DNA of 8,733 nucleotides from the NCBI GenBank assembly GCA_030672605.1, contig DAOVGE010000182.1:1-8733 (forward strand), given 5' to 3'. Source of the stretch: Methanosarcinales archaeon. Lineage in GTDB: Archaea > Halobacteriota > Methanosarcinia > Methanosarcinales > Methanogasteraceae. Position 1 is the first letter of the stretch; each line of letters starts with the position of its first letter. The notes beneath the pieces were generated by a model that was not told the origin of the DNA, searched no databases, and saw nothing but the letters and a program-made list of their open reading frames with translations. Below are positions 5,513-8,733 of this stretch, in pieces. Position numbers and translations under genes: made by a program.

Positions 5513-6565
5513 ATGATTAAGATTGGAATCGTAGGCGGCTCCGGGTACACCGGCGGAGAACTGATCAGGCTGCTCCTGGGGCATCCTGAAGCAGAGATTG
5601 CGATTGTGACATCGAGGCGGCTATCAGGGACTCCTGTTACGGATATTCACAGGCACCTCTCCGGTCTCTTTGATCTGACCTTCGAGAACCCATCGCCTGA
5701 AGAGATTGCCTCTGCATGCGATCTTGTCATAACAGCGGTTCCGCACGGCGCGGCGATGGAGATTGTTCCGAAACTCCTCGAAGGCGGCACGCGTGTCGTT
5801 GATCTGAGTGCGGATTACAGACTACCAGTAGAGGTATTCGAAGCCACGTACGCGCGTGCGCACACCGATTCCGGAAGGTTGGGCGCGGGCGATCAGGGCG
5901 CGGTCTTTGGTCTTCCCGAACTGCATCCGGAGGTCGCAGGAGCGCGTATCGTCGCAAATCCCGGATGCTATCCTACAGGCGCAATACTTTCGGCAGCACC
6001 ACTTGCAAATGCGAAAATGGTCAAATATGCAATCTTCGACTCCAAATCAGGCGTCTCCGGAGCAGGAGTAGATCCGTCTGACACCTCACATTACCCAAAT
6101 CTTGCAGAGAACATCCGCGCCTACAATATCACCACGCACAGGCATCTGCCAGAGATCGTTCAGGAGCTTGGGTGGCTGGATGGCTCGCTCACTGGCATAC
6201 ACTTCACACCTCACGTTATTCCTGCAATCCGCGGAATTCTCACGACCGCACACCTGCTCTTGCACGAAGAGTGCGATTCCGGTTCCAGTTCCAATTCCGA
6301 TTATGATGCGATCCTTGAGCTGTACAGAGAATTTTACAGAGATACACCGTTTGTCCGGGTGCAGGATTACATTCCCAACCTCGCAGACGTGCGTGGCTCG
6401 AATTTCTGCGATATCGGGCTTGCGTGCAGTGGCAATCGTGTGGTTGCGGTATCAGCGATCGACAATCTTGTAAAAGGTGCATCAGGGCAGGCGATTCAGA
6501 ACATGAACTTGATGTTCGGGCTTCCCGAGACCTGCGGGCTTCTGACGCCCCCGCTCTCGCCGTAA
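5513..6565 (+). CDS. argC: N-acetyl-gamma-glutamyl-phosphate reductase
   Basis: The enzyme catalyses the third step of arginine (ornithine) synthesis, the NADPH-dependent reduction of N-acetylglutamyl phosphate to the semialdehyde, in the cytoplasm. In archaea some homologues act on the LysW-bound lysine or ornithine intermediates instead. The 350-residue protein has the NADP-binding GIVGGSGYTGGE (5-16), the catalytic cysteine in NPGCYPT (C152), the catalytic histidine segment THRHLPEI (208-215) and the conserved KGASGQAIQNMN (321-332), so it looks active and full length. The start is ATG 5513, next to the nucleotide-binding fold; a GTG three codons upstream is less likely. Residues 255-265, a DSGSSSNSDYD loop, come from a TTCC hexamer repeat and look like an insertion before the conserved YREFYRDTPFVRV. 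No other arg gene lies in the window. Confidence 0.92.
   Translation: MIKIGIVGGSGYTGGELIRLLLGHPEAEIAIVTSRRLSGTPVTDIHRHLSGLFDLTFENPSPEEIASACDLVITAVPHGAAMEIVPKLLEGGTRVVDLSADYRLPVEVFEATYARAHTDSGRLGAGDQGAVFGLPELHPEVAGARIVANPGCYPTGAILSAAPLANAKMVKYAIFDSKSGVSGAGVDPSDTSHYPNLAENIRAYNITTHRHLPEIVQELGWLDGSLTGIHFTPHVIPAIRGILTTAHLLLHEECDSGSSSNSDYDAILELYREFYRDTPFVRVQDYIPNLADVRGSNFCDIGLACSGNRVVAVSAIDNLVKGASGQAIQNMNLMFGLPETCGLLTPPLSP
6275..6298 (+). repeat. Four-unit RRTTCC hexamer repeat inside argC
   Basis: GATTCC, GGTTCC, AGTTCC and AATTCC follow each other in frame, each with a purine pair before TTCC, and code for Asp-Ser, Gly-Ser, Ser-Ser and Asn-Ser. The repeat falls in a surface-loop position of ArgC and is the clearest of three similar repeats in the window. 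Confidence 0.65.
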
Positions 6566-6573
6566 TTCATCTG

Positions 6574-6588
6574 CCAAAAACTATTTAC
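6574..6588 (+). promoter_or_regulatory. TATA-like promoter of the AAA ATPase gene
   Basis: CCAAAAACTATTTAC lies just after the argC stop. Initiation about 25 bases further on would start transcripts near 6608, before both candidate starts (6616 and 6634). Confidence 0.35.
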
Positions 6589-6633
6589 ATCTTCGAGAGC
6601 CATGTATCGCAGTCTATGAGGCGAGATAATCAC

Positions 6634-7920
6634 ATGTCAAATCCGACCAATCAGTATAACCTGTGTGGCGCAGTTGAGCTGCTACTTACAGCGCAGATAT
6701 ACAACCAATCGGAGAGATTGGCTGAGAACGATCTGCCAGCAAAAATAAGAAAGCATTACTGGGATAGTGGAACGAAAAGTGTGAAACGCCCGATCAACGT
6801 TCGGACCGAGGATGTCACAGCGATATACGGAATCAACAATGTTGATTTTGAAATCACGGAGCTTCCATTCATTGAATTCGAGAAATTCGGATCAGAACTA
6901 CGACTCACCGTATTCGATCTTGCAAAGGGCTGGTTTTTGAAGCAAGATGGTGCCATAGAGCAAATCCGTATGAATCCTGTGCTCGCATCGTTCTATGAAG
7001 AAGACGGCGCTGATGTGAGCTACGAGGATGCGAGACGCACAGTCCGACCAAAGGAGCGGGATCGGGAGTATCTTGACTCGCTTGTCGCAGAGATCGCCGC
7101 ATCCGACAAAGACGTTGATCTACTGACGCTTGTGCATCTGATCGCGCCCGAGGATGTCAGGCAGCGCATGAACGAACTCGTGCTCACGTCTGAGCAGGAG
7201 AAGAAGATCGAGAAGATCATGCAGGCGATCAAACACCGGGAGTATCTCCGCGAGATCGGGCTCTGCGAGATCGGGAAGATGCTCTTCATAGGACTACCCG
7301 GAACAGGCAAAACGTCAGCAGCGAGAGCATTGTCTGAGAAATTGAGCATCCCGCTCGTGGAGGTCAGGCTTTCGATGATTACATCTCAGTATCTCGGAGA
7401 AACTTCAAAAAACATCGATAAAGTCTTTGAACTCGCAAAAAAACTGAACCCATGCATCCTGTTCATCGATGAATTCGATTTCATCGCAAAGACGCGGATG
7501 TCTGACGAGAACGCCGCATTGAAACGCGCTGTGAATACGCTTCTTAAGGCAATCGATGAAATCAGCCTGATAGACGATGGAGTTCTATTGATCGGCGCTA
7601 CAAACCATCCGAATCTACTGGACCGTGCTGCATGGCGGCGCTTTGACGAGATCGTAGATTTTCCACCGCCAGACACTCGAATGCGTAAAGACATTCTTGA
7701 TCTCGTGCTTTCAAAGGTAAAGGGTGAGTTTAACACGCAGGAGATCGCTGAGATCACGGATGGGTTCACTGGCTCTGATCTGCGGATGGTTGTCCGGGAG
7801 GCAGTGCTCCATTCGCTCGTTCTGGACAGGACATACATCACACAGTCTGAACTCGTCTCTGCTGCCACTGATTTCAGCAACAGGGTGGGTTTGATGATGA
7901 AGGAATACTCGCTGGCATGA
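6634..7920 (+). CDS. AAA-family ATPase with unassigned N-terminal domain
   Basis: This 428-residue soluble protein has one AAA module in its C-terminal half: Walker A GLPGTGKT (220-227), pore-loop-like SQYLGETSKN (251-260), Walker B ILFIDEFD (275-282), sensor 1 in GATNHP (N324), candidate arginine fingers R335-R336 and sensor 2 in FTGSDLR (378-384). The core resembles proteasome-regulatory/Cdc48-type remodelling ATPases that act as hexamers. Residues 1-185 match no domain I know and show no membrane segment or clear coiled coil; they probably recognise the substrate or partner. The start at ATG 6634 gives MSNPTNQYNL and follows a GAGGCGAG sequence; ATG 6616 in frame (six residues longer) is the alternative. 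It is 34 bases upstream of the hydrolase gene on the same strand, so the two are probably co-transcribed. The function is unknown; protein unfolding or complex remodelling is inferred from the family. Confidence 0.8.
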   Translation: MSNPTNQYNLCGAVELLLTAQIYNQSERLAENDLPAKIRKHYWDSGTKSVKRPINVRTEDVTAIYGINNVDFEITELPFIEFEKFGSELRLTVFDLAKGWFLKQDGAIEQIRMNPVLASFYEEDGADVSYEDARRTVRPKERDREYLDSLVAEIAASDKDVDLLTLVHLIAPEDVRQRMNELVLTSEQEKKIEKIMQAIKHREYLREIGLCEIGKMLFIGLPGTGKTSAARALSEKLSIPLVEVRLSMITSQYLGETSKNIDKVFELAKKLNPCILFIDEFDFIAKTRMSDENAALKRAVNTLLKAIDEISLIDDGVLLIGATNHPNLLDRAAWRRFDEIVDFPPPDTRMRKDILDLVLSKVKGEFNTQEIAEITDGFTGSDLRMVVREAVLHSLVLDRTYITQSELVSAATDFSNRVGLMMKEYSLA

Positions 7921-7954
7921 CCCTGACATGACTCATAGATAGAGACACGATACC

Positions 7955-8695
7955 ATGAAAATCGTCCTGCTCGGCACTGGAGATACCGTTGGCACGCCAA
8001 AGATCGGATGCACGTGCCCCGCATGCATGGACGCGCTCGCAGGTGGGCGGAGTTACCGAACGCGCTTCTCGATTCTAATTGAATCTGATGAAGGGCGTAT
8101 TCTGATCGACACGGGTCCTGATCTCAGGTATCAACTCCTGAAGGCTGGAATTGATCACGTAGACGGCGTGATCTGGACGCACGGGCACTACGACCATTAT
8201 GCCGGGTTCGGCGAGTTCTACAGGGTTCAGGATCATGTGCCGGTCTACGGACTGAAGGGGACGCTGGATTACATACTCGATTATCTCTATTTCATGGATC
8301 CGGTACGCCACGATGTCTCGGTTTACGAGCCATTTCGCTTAATCGGGCTTGAATTCACGCTATTTTATGTCTTTCACCCACCGGTTGCCGAATCCGTTGG
8401 TGTAGTGGTATGCGAACGCGATAAGAAACTCGTCATAACCGGCGACACCGAGAGGCATATTCCAGAGCGCTCAATTGCGATCATGCGCGACCCCGACCTC
8501 CTGATATGCGATGCGATCACGCCGCCACTATTTCACCTCACGAAGCATATGAATACCGCGGAGGCAGAGGAACTGGCGGAATCGTTGAATGCGAAGGAGA
8601 TGGTGATGATTCATATGAGCCATCTCTTCCCGCCGCACGACGAGGCTGTGAAGCAGTGGAATCTCGGATATGACGGAATGGAGCTTGTGCTGTGA
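7955..8695 (+). CDS. MBL-fold metal hydrolase, PhnP-like
   Basis: The 246-residue cytoplasmic protein has the metallo-beta-lactamase pattern: D52 in LIDTGPD, H76-x-H78-x-D80-H81 in THGHYDHYAG, a bridging D164 in ITGDTE, and H220/H223 in MIHMSH. An early C19-x-C21-x2-C24 after GTGDTVGTPKIG matches the extra structural zinc site of PhnP, the phosphoribosyl cyclic phosphodiesterase of phosphonate breakdown. It therefore probably hydrolyses a cyclic phosphate or other phosphodiester. No phosphonate genes are in the window, so the PhnP substrate itself should not be assumed. The start ATG 7955 has no strong ribosome-binding site; it follows the AAA gene by 34 bases. All metal ligands appear intact and the length is normal for the group. 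Confidence 0.82.
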   Translation: MKIVLLGTGDTVGTPKIGCTCPACMDALAGGRSYRTRFSILIESDEGRILIDTGPDLRYQLLKAGIDHVDGVIWTHGHYDHYAGFGEFYRVQDHVPVYGLKGTLDYILDYLYFMDPVRHDVSVYEPFRLIGLEFTLFYVFHPPVAESVGVVVCERDKKLVITGDTERHIPERSIAIMRDPDLLICDAITPPLFHLTKHMNTAEAEELAESLNAKEMVMIHMSHLFPPHDEAVKQWNLGYDGMELVL

Positions 8696-8733
8696 TCATA
8701 ACCAAATTGTATGTGTTTGGGGGGCGAAAAAAC

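Noticed and set aside
7386..8024. 212-residue minus-strand open frame opposite the AAA ATPase and hydrolase genes
   Set aside because: Ser/Arg-rich antisense shadow with no recognisable domain; the plus-strand genes carry clear catalytic motifs.
8696..8733. AT-rich AAATTGTATG near the right edge as a promoter
   Set aside because: Too short and no following gene is visible to anchor it.

Overview
The window looks like a chromosome segment from a methanogen-related euryarchaeon. The best anchor is a threonine-synthase-fold protein that matches cysteate synthase, the coenzyme M biosynthesis enzyme known from Methanosarcinales, Methanomicrobiales and relatives. Other archaeal signs are TATA/BRE-like elements 29-31 bases before start codons, a PIN-domain toxin remnant, a proteasome-regulatory-like AAA ATPase and a group II intron end. 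A Methanosarcinales, ANME or Syntrophoarchaeales-type genome would fit, but I cannot fix the lineage from sequence alone.

Layout. Bases 1-127 are the 3' end of a group II intron (domains V and VI), whose remainder lies outside the window. A cluster of ATTCGTG-type direct and inverted repeats (131-194) follows, then a 5'-truncated PIN-domain gene (203-454). A hairpin at 498-539 separates this plus-strand debris from a convergent minus-strand operon. Read in transcription order, that operon holds cysteate synthase (4043-2763), a soluble ABC-type ATPase (2766-1936), a CobW/HypB-like G3E GTPase (1939-1241) and a 4Fe-4S protein (1236-577). The first two junctions are 4-base stop/start overlaps and the third is a 4-base gap, so the four products are probably made together. 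A 179-base divergent promoter region (4044-4222) then leads to a plus-strand series: a GntP-family permease (4223-5443), argC (5513-6565), an AAA ATPase (6634-7920) and a PhnP-like metallo-beta-lactamase-fold hydrolase (7955-8695). The last 38 bases (8696-8733) hold nothing I can assign. No gene-free stretch exceeds 300 bases apart from the opening 202 bases plus the remnant described above.

How the genes may work together. Cysteate synthase makes L-cysteate from O-phosphoserine and sulfite for coenzyme M. The three genes coupled to it have the parts list of a nucleotide-driven metal or cofactor insertion system (ABC ATPase without permease, cysteine-rich G3E GTPase, 4Fe-4S protein), but I know of no established function for this trio. 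The permease, argC and AAA/hydrolase pair are not obviously part of the same process. A second theme is a set of hexanucleotide repeats of the NNYTCC type inside coding regions, which add dipeptide-repeat segments to cysteate synthase and ArgC without breaking frame.
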